Shown here: piece by piece, positions 51,003-58,487 of the stretch
Position numbering within the stretch: position 1 is the stretch's first letter
How the letters are laid out: each line of letters starts with the position of its first letter
NCBI RefSeq assembly: GCF_003074135.1
Contig: NZ_PPDK01000001.1
Span: 1,364,001-1,428,000 of the forward strand
Source of the DNA: Euzebya tangerina
Lineage (GTDB): Bacteria; Actinomycetota; Nitriliruptoria; Euzebyales; Euzebyaceae
Length of the DNA: 64,000 bases
Reading direction: 5' to 3'
Position numbers and translations under genes: made by a program
The notes under the pieces: model-generated
What the model was told of the DNA's origin: nothing
The model's database searches: none
Seen by the model: only the letters and a program-made list of their open reading frames with translations

Positions 51003-51284
51003 TCACGCGTCCAGGTCGCTGGCGATCAGGTCGGCCATCGCGTCGACGGACTCCTGTGCGCCGTCGCCGGAGGCCGTCACGGTCAACTCGTCGCCGTGCC
51101 CGGCCCCGAGCGCGAGCACCATGAGCATGGACGCGGCTTGGGCCTTCTTGCCCTCGGCGGTCTCGAGGAAGACCTGTGCGGGCTGCTCACCCGCGGCCTT
51201 CACGACGGCGGCGGCAGGACGGGCGTGCAGCCCGACCGACGATCCAACGGTGACAGTGCGGCTGACGGTGTTCTCATCTGACAT
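51003..51284 (-). CDS. ptsH: Phosphocarrier protein HPr
   Basis: Carrier protein of 93 residues. SSVGLHARPAAAVVKAAGE holds the phosphorylated His20, and GKKAQAASMLMVLALGAGHG the region of the regulatory Ser (Ser52 in this numbering). The length and fold fit free HPr. It precedes ptsI by four bases and is separated by 55 bases, containing a hairpin, from the upstream dehydrogenase gene. A good ribosome site (AAGGAG) is upstream of ATG 51284. Confidence 0.95.
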   Translation of the reverse strand: MSDENTVSRTVTVGSSVGLHARPAAAVVKAAGEQPAQVFLETAEGKKAQAASMLMVLALGAGHGDELTVTASGDGAQESVDAMADLIASDLDA

Positions 51285-51301
51285 GGCTGGCTCCTTGTGG
51301 T

Positions 51302-51334
51302 GGCTCGACCGGGCCTGTCGGCTCAGGCCGAGCC
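51302..51334 (-). terminator. Hairpin between the dehydrogenase and ptsH genes
   Basis: A nested inverted repeat: GGCTCG (51302-51307) with CGAGCC (51329-51334) and GGCCTG (51312-51317) with CAGGC (51324-51328). No T-tract follows in the direction of transcription, so it may be a processing or mRNA-stability element that sets the ratio of EII to ptsH-ptsI rather than a full terminator. Confidence 0.35.
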
Positions 51335-51339
51335 GGATG

Positions 51340-52380
51340 TCATGGCTCGACGACGACCTTGATGGCCTCGCCGGAGATCACGGCCTCGATGGCTGCGTGG
51401 ACCTCCGACAGCGGCAGCTTGTGGGTGATCAGGTCGTCGACCGGCACCTCGCCACTTGCGATCATGTGCAGGGCTCGTCGGTTGTGGGTCGGGCTCGAGC
51501 CGTTCGCCCCGATCAGTGACAGCTCGGAGTAGTGGACCTTGTTGGAGTCGCACCTGATGTAGGGGTTGTCCTTCGGGAGCCCCCCGAAGAAGCTGACGCG
51601 CCCCTGCGCGGCCGCCATCTCGATGGCGTCCTCCTGGGCCTTGCCGGAGGGCGCAGCGGTGATGATCACGCTGGCCCCCCGGCCGTCCGTCAGACGCAAG
51701 ACCTCGTCGATAACGTCTTGGCCTGAGCCGACGATTGCGGCGTCCGGATCAACTCGATCGGCAGAGAGAGTGAGCCGTTCTTCGTTGATGTCGGTCAAGA
51801 AGACCTTGACCGCACCCTTCGCTCGCGCGAGCCGGACGTGCAGACAACCGATGGGGCCGGCCCCCATCACCACAACCGTGTCTCCCTCACCGACGCGCGC
51901 GAGTTCCTGGGCGTTGAGCGCACAGGCCAGCGGTTCGGTGACGGAGGCTTCGGCGTAGCTCAGCCCCTCGGGGATCGTGTTGACGCCGTTCACCCGGACG
52001 ACCAACTCGGGGACGATCATGTACTCGGCGAATCCGCCGGGGTACTGATAGCCCATCGACGTCTGGTTGGGACAGACCTGCATGATGTCGTCATCGCAGG
52101 CCCAGCAGTCGCCACAGGGAACAGCGGCGATGACCTGGACGCGGTCACCGATCTCGAAGCCTTGGGCGCCCTCGCCGATCTCCACCACCTCGCCGGCCAG
52201 CTCGTGGCCGATGATCTGCGGTGGATCGAGTCGCGGGTGTCCGTGGTTCCAGATCTTTGCGTCGGTGCCACAGGTGGACGTGGCGTGCATCCGCAGCTTG
52301 AGCTCCCCAGGCCCAGCGGAGGGTTCCTCGACGTCGTCGACCCGGAGGTCGCCGGGTTCGTAGAACGTTGCAGCAAGCAT
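51340..52380 (-). CDS. Zinc-dependent medium-chain alcohol dehydrogenase, probable hexitol-phosphate type
   Basis: A 346-residue MDR dehydrogenase with intact zinc sites: catalytic Cys37 (TSTCGTD) and His59-Glu60 (IIGHELAGEVVEIGEG), structural zinc Cys89, 92, 95 and 103 in VPCGDCWACDDDIMQVC. The NAD site is GDTVVVMGAGPIGCLHVRLA. The protein resembles sorbitol and galactitol-1-phosphate dehydrogenases. Its place between PTS EII genes and ptsHI argues that it oxidises the phosphorylated sugar alcohol imported by the EII proteins; no MtlD is present in the window. The substrate is inferred from context only. Confidence 0.85.
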   Translation of the reverse strand: MLAATFYEPGDLRVDDVEEPSAGPGELKLRMHATSTCGTDAKIWNHGHPRLDPPQIIGHELAGEVVEIGEGAQGFEIGDRVQVIAAVPCGDCWACDDDIMQVCPNQTSMGYQYPGGFAEYMIVPELVVRVNGVNTIPEGLSYAEASVTEPLACALNAQELARVGEGDTVVVMGAGPIGCLHVRLARAKGAVKVFLTDINEERLTLSADRVDPDAAIVGSGQDVIDEVLRLTDGRGASVIITAAPSGKAQEDAIEMAAAQGRVSFFGGLPKDNPYIRCDSNKVHYSELSLIGANGSSPTHNRRALHMIASGEVPVDDLITHKLPLSEVHAAIEAVISGEAIKVVVEP

Positions 52381-52423
52381 GGTGTGATGGTCCTTCGGGT
52401 GGTGGTTGTCGTGGGTGTGTTCG

Positions 52424-52894
52424 CTAGGAGCGGGCGGTGTTGCTCAGCAGCGCGAGAACCCGGTCCGGGTCGTCGGTGCTGCGAAGGGCTTCGGCTTGAT
52501 CGGCATCCATCAAGATGGTGGCCAGGGCCGACATGACGGCCAGGTGCTCGTCCGCCGCAGCCGCGATGGCGATGGCGACCTTGACGTCCTGGCCCTCCCA
52601 GTCGATCCCGTCAGGGAACTGGAGGAAGGCGAGGCTGGCCCTGCGGACGTACTTCTTGGCCTCGTTGGTGCCGTGGGGGATGGCGACACCTTCGCCGACG
52701 AAGGAGGAGACCATCTGCTCACGTTCCTGCATCGCTTCGGCGTAGTGGGACTCCACCGCACCGATGCTCACCAGGACTGCCCCCGCCTGCTCTACGGCAT
52801 CCTCACGGGTGGTCGATGGGAGGCCCAGCTTGATGGCCTCCCGCGGCAGCAGAGCTGCGATCCCTGCTGCCGCTCCGGTGGAGGAGTCACTCAC
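52424..52894 (-). CDS. PTS EIIA, mannitol/fructose type
   Basis: A free EIIA of the mannitol/fructose (PtsN-like) family, 156 residues. The phosphohistidine is His74 in VGEGVAIPHGTNEAKKYV; FPDGIDWEGQDVKVAIAIAA and LATILMDADQAEAL fit the rest of the domain. In many organisms EIIA is fused to EIIC-EIIB; here the three units are separate genes. Its ATG overlaps the EIIB stop (52887-52894), ensuring coupled translation. Confidence 0.92.
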   Translation of the reverse strand: MSDSSTGAAAGIAALLPREAIKLGLPSTTREDAVEQAGAVLVSIGAVESHYAEAMQEREQMVSSFVGEGVAIPHGTNEAKKYVRRASLAFLQFPDGIDWEGQDVKVAIAIAAAADEHLAVMSALATILMDADQAEALRSTDDPDRVLALLSNTARS

Positions 52895-53198
52895 CCAGGG
52901 TCCCCCCGTCCCGGATGGCGGCCTCCAGCGTGTCGAAGGCCGGGTCGCCCATGAACATCATGTAGGGCAGCAGCGGAGAGTTGGGAGCCGCCTGTTTGGC
53001 TCGGTCGGCCAGCCCCTGGTGGCACAGGACCACGTCCGCCGTCTCGTCGGTGAGCTGGTTGACCGGGCTGTGCGACACGCTCACCCCGTAGGGCTTCAGT
53101 CGGGCTGCCAGCTGGTTGGTCAGCAGCACGCTGGACCCCATCCCGGCCTCGCAGGCCACCACGACGGTCTTCACGTCGCTTCCGTTGATCGTTGCCAT
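52887..53198 (-). CDS. PTS EIIB, mannitol type
   Basis: A stand-alone EIIB of 103 residues. TVVVACEAGMGSSVLLTNQL carries the phosphorylated Cys16 in the P-loop typical of mannitol-type EIIB; VVLCHQGLADRAKQAAPNSP and MMFMGDPAFDTLEAAI complete the fold. It lies four bases after the EIIC gene and overlaps EIIA by eight bases. It transfers phosphate from EIIA to the sugar alcohol bound to EIIC. Confidence 0.92.
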   Translation of the reverse strand: MATINGSDVKTVVVACEAGMGSSVLLTNQLAARLKPYGVSVSHSPVNQLTDETADVVLCHQGLADRAKQAAPNSPLLPYMMFMGDPAFDTLEAAIRDGGTLGE

Positions 53199-53202
53199 GG
53201 CG

Positions 53203-54327
53203 CTACGCTCCTGCCGGGTTGACCTTGACGCCCTTGTTGGCCTTGCTCTGCGCCGTTGCCTCGTCCAGGTCGACGACCTCTTCGGTGCGCTCAGCCTTCA
53301 GCAGAACGATGCCGACGACGGCCGCGACGATGGTCGAGAGCGTGATGCCGAGCAACGGGCTGACGAAGCCGCCTCGTGGAGTGACGGCCAGCCACGCGAA
53401 GATCGAACCGGGTGAGGGAGTGGCGACCAGGCCACCACCCGTGACCATGAACGTGGCGACACCGGTGGCACCGCCGGCGATGGCCGCGATGATCATCTTC
53501 GGCTTCATGAGGACGTAGGGGAAGTAGATCTCGTGGATGCCGCCGAAGAAGTGGATGATCATCGCACCGGGGACGGACTGTCGGACGTTGCGGGGACCGG
53601 CGACCAGGAAGGCGATCAGGATGCCGAGCCCGGGACCGGGGTTGGTCTCGATCATGAACATGATCGACTGGCCGAGTTCCTCGGCCTCGACCGCTCCCAG
53701 CGGCGACAGCACGCCGTGGTTGATGGCGTTGTTCAGGAACAGGACCTTGGCCGGCTCCACGATGATCGAGGCCAAGGGCAGCAGGCTGTTCTCGACCAGG
53801 AAGTCGACGCCGTTGCCCAGTGCGGTGGTGATGCCGCTGACGATCGGGCCGATGATGTAGTAGCCGCCGATGGCCAGCAGCGTCCCGAGGATGCCGAGCG
53901 AGAAGTTGTTCACCAGCATCTCGAAGCCACTCTTGACCTTCGGGACGACGATGCTGTCGAACTGCTTGAGGACCCAGGCGCAGGCCGGCCCCCAGATCAT
54001 CGCGCCGAGGAACATGGGGATCTCGGTGGCCACGATGATGCCCATCGTGCCGACGGCCGCGATCACCGCGCCGCGCTGACCGTGGACCAGCCGCCCGCCG
54101 GTGTAGGCGATCAGCAGCGGGAGGAGAGTGAGGATCATGGGGCCGACCATCGAGGAGAGCCCCTCGTTGGGTAGCCAGCCCGTTTCGATGAAGAGGGCGG
54201 TGATCAGACCCCAGGCGATGAACGCGCCGATGTTGGGCATGACCATGGCGGCGAGGTTGCCGCCGAACTTCTGGACGCTGGCCTTCCACCCACCTGAGGT
54301 GGGGGGCGCGGCTGCTGCTGTGCTCAT
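53203..54327 (-). CDS. PTS EIIC, mannitol type
   Basis: Membrane permease of the PTS, 374 residues from ATG 54327, which has GGAGG eight bases upstream. Features of MtlA EIIC: KFGGNLAAMVMPNIGAFIAW at the start of the first membrane segments, LAYTGGRLVHGQRGAVIAAV-like loop, and KVLFLNNAINHGVLSPLGAV, the signature around the sugar site. GPGLGILIAFLVAG and IIHFFGGIHEIYFPYVLMKP follow. The frame could extend to 54351. The domain ends in a short acidic tail with no EIIB fused to it. Confidence 0.93.
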   Translation of the reverse strand: MSTAAAAPPTSGGWKASVQKFGGNLAAMVMPNIGAFIAWGLITALFIETGWLPNEGLSSMVGPMILTLLPLLIAYTGGRLVHGQRGAVIAAVGTMGIIVATEIPMFLGAMIWGPACAWVLKQFDSIVVPKVKSGFEMLVNNFSLGILGTLLAIGGYYIIGPIVSGITTALGNGVDFLVENSLLPLASIIVEPAKVLFLNNAINHGVLSPLGAVEAEELGQSIMFMIETNPGPGLGILIAFLVAGPRNVRQSVPGAMIIHFFGGIHEIYFPYVLMKPKMIIAAIAGGATGVATFMVTGGGLVATPSPGSIFAWLAVTPRGGFVSPLLGITLSTIVAAVVGIVLLKAERTEEVVDLDEATAQSKANKGVKVNPAGA

Positions 54328-54405
54328 TTTGGGTTCCTCCAATAGACCCACGTGACGTGGATCGGCTCGTGCGGGTGGGTGAGTGGGCTGAGCTGCCCGG
54401 TTGAC

Positions 54406-55371
54406 CTAGGCCGCCAGTCGGCGGTCCAGATCGAGATCGGTCGTGATGGTGATGTCATCCGGCCGCAGGTGGGCCGGGCCGGGCATCGAACTGCCCGGAA
54501 GTTGGACCGCAGCCGTGCCGTAGGCGACGGCGAGTCGAAGGGCGGCGGCGTGGTCGGCGGCGTGGTCGTCGGTGTCACGGACGCGCGCGATCAGGTAGCC
54601 GGTCAACGTCGAGTCGCCGGCGCCGACGGAACTGACCGGCGTGATCGGCGGACTGGATGCCAGCAGCGCCTGATCCGGGGTGACGAGGACGGCACCGTCG
54701 GCCCCGAGGCTGGCCAGCACCGCACCAGCGCCGCGGCGGATCAGTTCACGGCCCGCATCGACGACCGCACCGATCGTTGACAGTGAGGTCCCGACGGACT
54801 CCTCGAGCTCCTCGCGGTTCGGCTTGACCAGGTCCGGTCCGGCGTCCAGCGCAGCCTTGAACGAGGCGCCTGAGGTATCGATGGCGACCTTGGCGCCGAC
54901 CTGATGGGCTCGACCGGCCAGGCTCGCCCAGAAGTGGTCGTCGACACGGGGCGGCAGGCTGCCGCTGCCGACCAGCCAATCGCCCGCCTTCAGTTGGGCG
55001 ACGGTGACGTCGAGCAGCGCCTGGATCTCCTGTGGCTGCAGGGTGGGGCCCGTCTCGTTGATCTTCGTCGTCGTGCCGTCCGGCTCGGTCAGTGCGATGT
55101 TGACCCGGACGGGCTCTGCAATCGGCACGACGACCGGCGTGATGCCGCGGGCGTCGAGGAGTTCGACGAGGTGTCTGCCCTCAGCGCCGCCGCAGGGGAT
55201 GACGGCGCGACCCGAGACGCCGGCCTTGGCCAGCGCCCGGACGACGTTGATGCCCTTGCCGCCGGGATCCACTTGGGTGGTGGCAACCGACCGTATGACG
55301 GCGCCCGCTTGCATCGTGGTGATGCTCATGGTCCGGTCGACGCTCGGGTTGGGCGTCAGCGTGACGATCAT
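54406..55371 (-). CDS. PfkB-family phosphohexose kinase (1-phosphofructokinase/tagatose-6-phosphate kinase type)
   Basis: A 321-residue PfkB sugar kinase. MIVTLTPNPSVDRTM is the start typical of FruK and LacC. VDPGGKGINVVRALAKAGV is the first signature, GDWLVGSGSLPP and VKPNREELEESVG follow, and PVSSVGAGDSTLTGYLIARV is the ATP and catalytic motif with the general-base Asp in GAGD. The neighbours suggest that it phosphorylates the ketohexose phosphate made by the MDR dehydrogenase, giving a bisphosphate for aldolase. ATG at 55371 overlaps the DeoR stop by four bases. Fructose-1-phosphate versus tagatose-6-phosphate cannot be decided. Confidence 0.9.
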   Translation of the reverse strand: MIVTLTPNPSVDRTMSITTMQAGAVIRSVATTQVDPGGKGINVVRALAKAGVSGRAVIPCGGAEGRHLVELLDARGITPVVVPIAEPVRVNIALTEPDGTTTKINETGPTLQPQEIQALLDVTVAQLKAGDWLVGSGSLPPRVDDHFWASLAGRAHQVGAKVAIDTSGASFKAALDAGPDLVKPNREELEESVGTSLSTIGAVVDAGRELIRRGAGAVLASLGADGAVLVTPDQALLASSPPITPVSSVGAGDSTLTGYLIARVRDTDDHAADHAAALRLAVAYGTAAVQLPGSSMPGPAHLRPDDITITTDLDLDRRLAA

Positions 55372-56129
55372 GCCCGGATCACCTCCACGTCGGCCTGCTC
55401 GATCTGTGAGATCAGGCGGCCGTCAGCGCCGGAGTCCGTGATCAGGGTGTCGATGTCACTGATCTCGGCGAAGCGGACGAGGTTGTCGTTGCCCAGCTTG
55501 GTGTGGTCGGCCAGCAGCACGACGCGTCGGGCCGCGCGCACCATCGTGCGCTTGGTGCCGGCCTCGCCAGCATCCGGGGTGGTGAGGCCACGCTCGACCG
55601 ACACCCCGTTCGTCGCGATGAAGGCCACGTCGACGTACAGCTCGTCCAGCACGCTGGAGGCCCAGGTGTCGACCGCGGCCAGGGTGCGGCTGCGGACACG
55701 GCCGCCGATGGTGAGCAGGGTGACGTTCGGACGGTTGGCCAGGTCGACCGCGATGTCCAGGGCGTTGGTGACCACCGTGAGCTCCCGGTCCTGCGGGAGC
55801 GCCTTGGCGACCTGGGCCGTCGTGGTCCCGGCGTCCAGCAGGATGGACCCCTCGGCTGGAAGCTCCGCGAGTGCGCGCTTGGCGATGCGCTCCTTCTCAG
55901 CCACCATCCGCTGTCCTCGGTCTTCGACAGCCGGCTCGAAGCCGATGCGGTCCAAGGGGATGGCCCCGCCGTGAACGCGCTTGAGGACGCCGCGGCGCTC
56001 GAGACGGGACAGGTCGCGCCGGATCGTCTCGGGTGTGACCGCCAGCTCATCGGCGAGGCGGACCACTTCCACACGACCCTGTTCACGGGCCTGTGCGGCA
56101 ATCACCTGCTGTCGTTCCTCGGCGTACAT
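55368..56129 (-). CDS. DeoR-family transcriptional regulator of the hexose-phosphate/PTS operon
   Basis: A 253-residue DeoR regulator. The N-terminal helix-turn-helix is EVVRLADELAVTPETIRRDL (about 21-40) with SRLERRGVLKRVHGGAIP. The sugar-phosphate-binding domain shows ILLDAGTTTAQVAKAL, LTVVTNALDIAVDLA, VDVAFIATNGVSVERGLTTP and VVLLADHTKLGND. It is the first gene of an apparent operon that continues with the PfkB kinase and the EII genes, and probably represses it until a phosphorylated hexose accumulates. Three direct repeats lie upstream of its start. Confidence 0.93.
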   Translation of the reverse strand: MYAEERQQVIAAQAREQGRVEVVRLADELAVTPETIRRDLSRLERRGVLKRVHGGAIPLDRIGFEPAVEDRGQRMVAEKERIAKRALAELPAEGSILLDAGTTTAQVAKALPQDRELTVVTNALDIAVDLANRPNVTLLTIGGRVRSRTLAAVDTWASSVLDELYVDVAFIATNGVSVERGLTTPDAGEAGTKRTMVRAARRVVLLADHTKLGNDNLVRFAEISDIDTLITDSGADGRLISQIEQADVEVIRA

Positions 56130-56234
56130 CGTGTCTGCTCCTGGTCGCGTGACCGCAACCTACACAACAGTCAAACACAAAGCAACACAAAAACAGAAAA
56201 ACGGACAGAAACGCAGATGCGGGTGAGGCGGAGG
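56130..56234 (-). promoter_or_regulatory. AT-rich promoter region with DeoR-type direct repeats
   Basis: Three copies of ACACAA on the plus strand (56162-56167, 56175-56180, 56185-56190; TTGTGT when read in the direction of the DeoR gene) are spaced 13 and 10 bases apart in a stretch far richer in A and T than its surroundings. Direct repeats about one helical turn apart suit a DeoR-family operator. No clear -10 or -35 is claimed. Confidence 0.5.
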
Positions 56235-57116
56235 CTACTCTCCGTCAGCGATCCGTCGCTGGATGGCAGCAGCGAAGCGGGCTGCGGCGCTCTCCTCGTG
56301 GCGGAGGAAGAGGGAGGGCTCCGCCATCTCGAGCTCCAACAGAACCGGACCTTGGCTGGTGTGAAGCAAATCAACTCGGGCATAGACGGGCACACCCAAC
56401 GAGGTGGGCATGGCCTCGAGCGTGGTCTGCGCCACCTCCAACTCCGCATCCGATGCCGACGCCGGGGAGATGTCCTCAGGGGCGAACAACTCCTCGGTCG
56501 GTGCACCGCTCAGCTCGAGGAGCGCCTCCTTCCGGACGGCGTGGGAGAACTCGCCGTCGAGGAAGACCAGAGCCGTCTCGCCGCGGATGTCGACCGACTC
56601 CAGGTACGGCTGGATCATCACGGTACGGCCCGAGTCGAGGATCCCCTGGGCGTGTCCGACCGCGGCCATGCCGTCGGACTTGGCGTCGTACCGGGCTGTG
56701 TCGCGTGAGCCCGCCGACACGGTGGGTTTGATGACGAACTCGCCGTTGGTCGGCAGGCGCAGGTACCCGCCAGGTTGGACGTACCGCGTCGGCACGGTCG
56801 GGACACCGCCCGCGCCCAGGACTCCGAGGTAGCCCTTGTCCATGTTCCAGGCGATCAGCTTCGACGGGTTCATCACCAGGGAGGCCTTGGCCGCCCGGTC
56901 CAGCCACTCGACGAACTCGTCGTGCTTCTCGGCGTAGTCCCACGTCGACCGGATGACCACTGCGTCGTACTGCTTCCACCGGACCCCAGGATCGTCCCAG
57001 ACCACGACATCGACGGAGGCTCCCGTGGCCTCGAGGGCGGGGATGAGGAGCTGGTCGTCCTCGTCGAGTTCGGGAACGTCGGCGCAGGTCGCCAGCGCGA
57101 TCGAGGGGTCGGCCAT
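56235..57116 (-). CDS. ATP-grasp domain protein
   Basis: A 293-residue ATP-grasp enzyme resembling RimK/glutathione synthetase and cycloserine-pathway ligases. It begins IALATCADVPELDEDDQLLI and has VVIRSTWDYAEKHDEFVEWL. NGEFVIKPTVSAGSRDTARY (about 125-145) gives the ATP lysine and glycine loop, and MIQPYLESVDIRGETALVFL the core. VDLLHTSQGPVLLELEMAEP SLFL near the end carries the metal-ligand Glu and neighbouring residues. It should ligate a carboxylate to an amine or thiol, but the substrates are unknown. AGGA lies about ten bases before ATG 57116. It is downstream of the M20 hydrolase. Confidence 0.82.
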   Translation of the reverse strand: MADPSIALATCADVPELDEDDQLLIPALEATGASVDVVVWDDPGVRWKQYDAVVIRSTWDYAEKHDEFVEWLDRAAKASLVMNPSKLIAWNMDKGYLGVLGAGGVPTVPTRYVQPGGYLRLPTNGEFVIKPTVSAGSRDTARYDAKSDGMAAVGHAQGILDSGRTVMIQPYLESVDIRGETALVFLDGEFSHAVRKEALLELSGAPTEELFAPEDISPASASDAELEVAQTTLEAMPTSLGVPVYARVDLLHTSQGPVLLELEMAEPSLFLRHEESAAARFAAAIQRRIADGE

Positions 57117-57145
57117 GAGAGAGGAGTCCTTGTGTCTGTGGGGGG

Positions 57146-58471
57146 TCAGGGGTACAGCGCCTCGACATCGACGACGCCGCCGCCGGCCGCGAAGTCCTCG
57201 TCGACGGCCGCCCGCAGATCTGCATCACTCAGGTAGTCCAGCGCGGTTCCAGCCAGGGCGTAGGCACCGTCCGTAACTCCAGCGTCACCGGTTTCGCTTC
57301 TGGCAAACGCGGCGAACTCCGGGGTGTGCAGCGACACACCGAACGGCGCGATGTCCAGCAGGGCGTGGATGGAGGGAACGCGGACGGAGACGTTGCCGAG
57401 GTCGGTGGACCCGGTCAGCGCCTCGGGGATCACGCCCCCCGGCAGCACCCGTCTGCCGCGGGCGGTGGCGTGGACGGCGTAGCGCTGACTGAGGGGACCG
57501 TTCAGCCGGGTCGGCATGTACACGGGTGTGCGGTCCCACGTCACCTCCACCGAGCAACCCGCCTGGATGGCAGCGCCCTGGAAGATCGCGTCCACGCGGG
57601 TGCACAGCTCCTGGAGCGTCGCCGGCTCCGCCGAGCGGACGTAGAACTCGACCTCGGCCCGGTCGGGCACGATGTTCGGCTTGGCGCCGCCGTCGGTGAA
57701 CACGCCGTGCACGCGGTCGGTCGGCAGCATGTGCTGCCGCAGTTGGGCGATGCCCGTGTAGGCCTGCACCGCGGCATCGAGGGCGTTGCGACCCAGGAAC
57801 GGCAGGGCGGCGGCGTGGGCGTTGATGCCCGTGAAGGTGGCCACGACGGTTCGGACACCGATGAAGGGGTGCTCGGCGACATCGGCGAAGAAGGGGTGCA
57901 GCATCACCACGGCGTCGACGTCGTCGAACCCGCCGGCCCGGGCGATGGCCTCCTTGCCTCCGCCGCCCTCTTCGGCGGGGGTGCCGATCAGCTCGACCGA
58001 GCCGCCGGTGGTGCCGAGCTGCGTGGCGGCCGCCAGGAACCCGCCCACGGCGGTGGTGCAGATGACGTTGTGGCCGCAGGCGTGGCCGATGCCGGGCAGG
58101 GCGTCGTACTCCGCCAGGAACGCGACTCGCGGGTGGCCTTCGCCGGCACGGACGTGGACGGCGGTGTCGAGGCCGTACGCGCCGGGTGTGGTCTCGTGTC
58201 CCCGCTCGGTCAGGAAGGTGGAGACGGCGTCGGCGGCGTAGGTCTCTTCATACGCCAGCTCCGGGTGGTCGTGGATGTCATGGGAGAGGTCGACCAGCGC
58301 GTCGGCGTGGCGCTCGACTGCCTGGCCGGCGCCGTCGAGCACGGCTTGCTCTGCCCCACGGACCTCGCTGTCGGCCTCCACCCCGGGATGCCGTTCGATC
58401 TCGCCGATGAGGCGCTCGAACATCTGGCTGTAGTCGGGGGGCGGGGCGGGGTGTTCCTCCGAGATGGTCAC
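57146..58471 (-). CDS. M20 family metallopeptidase/amidohydrolase
   Basis: A 441-residue M20 family enzyme, AbgB/HyuC-like. HDIHDHPELAYEETYAADAV is the N-terminal helix with the family's HxxPExxxxE, HPRVAFLAEYDALPGIGHAC contains the metal-binding region GHACGHN, and EGGGGKEAIARAGGFDDVDA holds the catalytic Glu of EEGGGG. VATFTGINAHAAALPFLGRN is the dimerisation domain. GTG at 58471 is the likely start because the next upstream residues look foreign. The gene begins 16 bases after the DHA kinase and precedes the ATP-grasp gene, suggesting co-transcription, though its link to glycerol use is unclear. Confidence 0.87.
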   Translation of the reverse strand: MTISEEHPAPPPDYSQMFERLIGEIERHPGVEADSEVRGAEQAVLDGAGQAVERHADALVDLSHDIHDHPELAYEETYAADAVSTFLTERGHETTPGAYGLDTAVHVRAGEGHPRVAFLAEYDALPGIGHACGHNVICTTAVGGFLAAATQLGTTGGSVELIGTPAEEGGGGKEAIARAGGFDDVDAVVMLHPFFADVAEHPFIGVRTVVATFTGINAHAAALPFLGRNALDAAVQAYTGIAQLRQHMLPTDRVHGVFTDGGAKPNIVPDRAEVEFYVRSAEPATLQELCTRVDAIFQGAAIQAGCSVEVTWDRTPVYMPTRLNGPLSQRYAVHATARGRRVLPGGVIPEALTGSTDLGNVSVRVPSIHALLDIAPFGVSLHTPEFAAFARSETGDAGVTDGAYALAGTALDYLSDADLRAAVDEDFAAGGGVVDVEALYP

Positions 58472-58487
58472 ACGGTGACCGTAGCGC

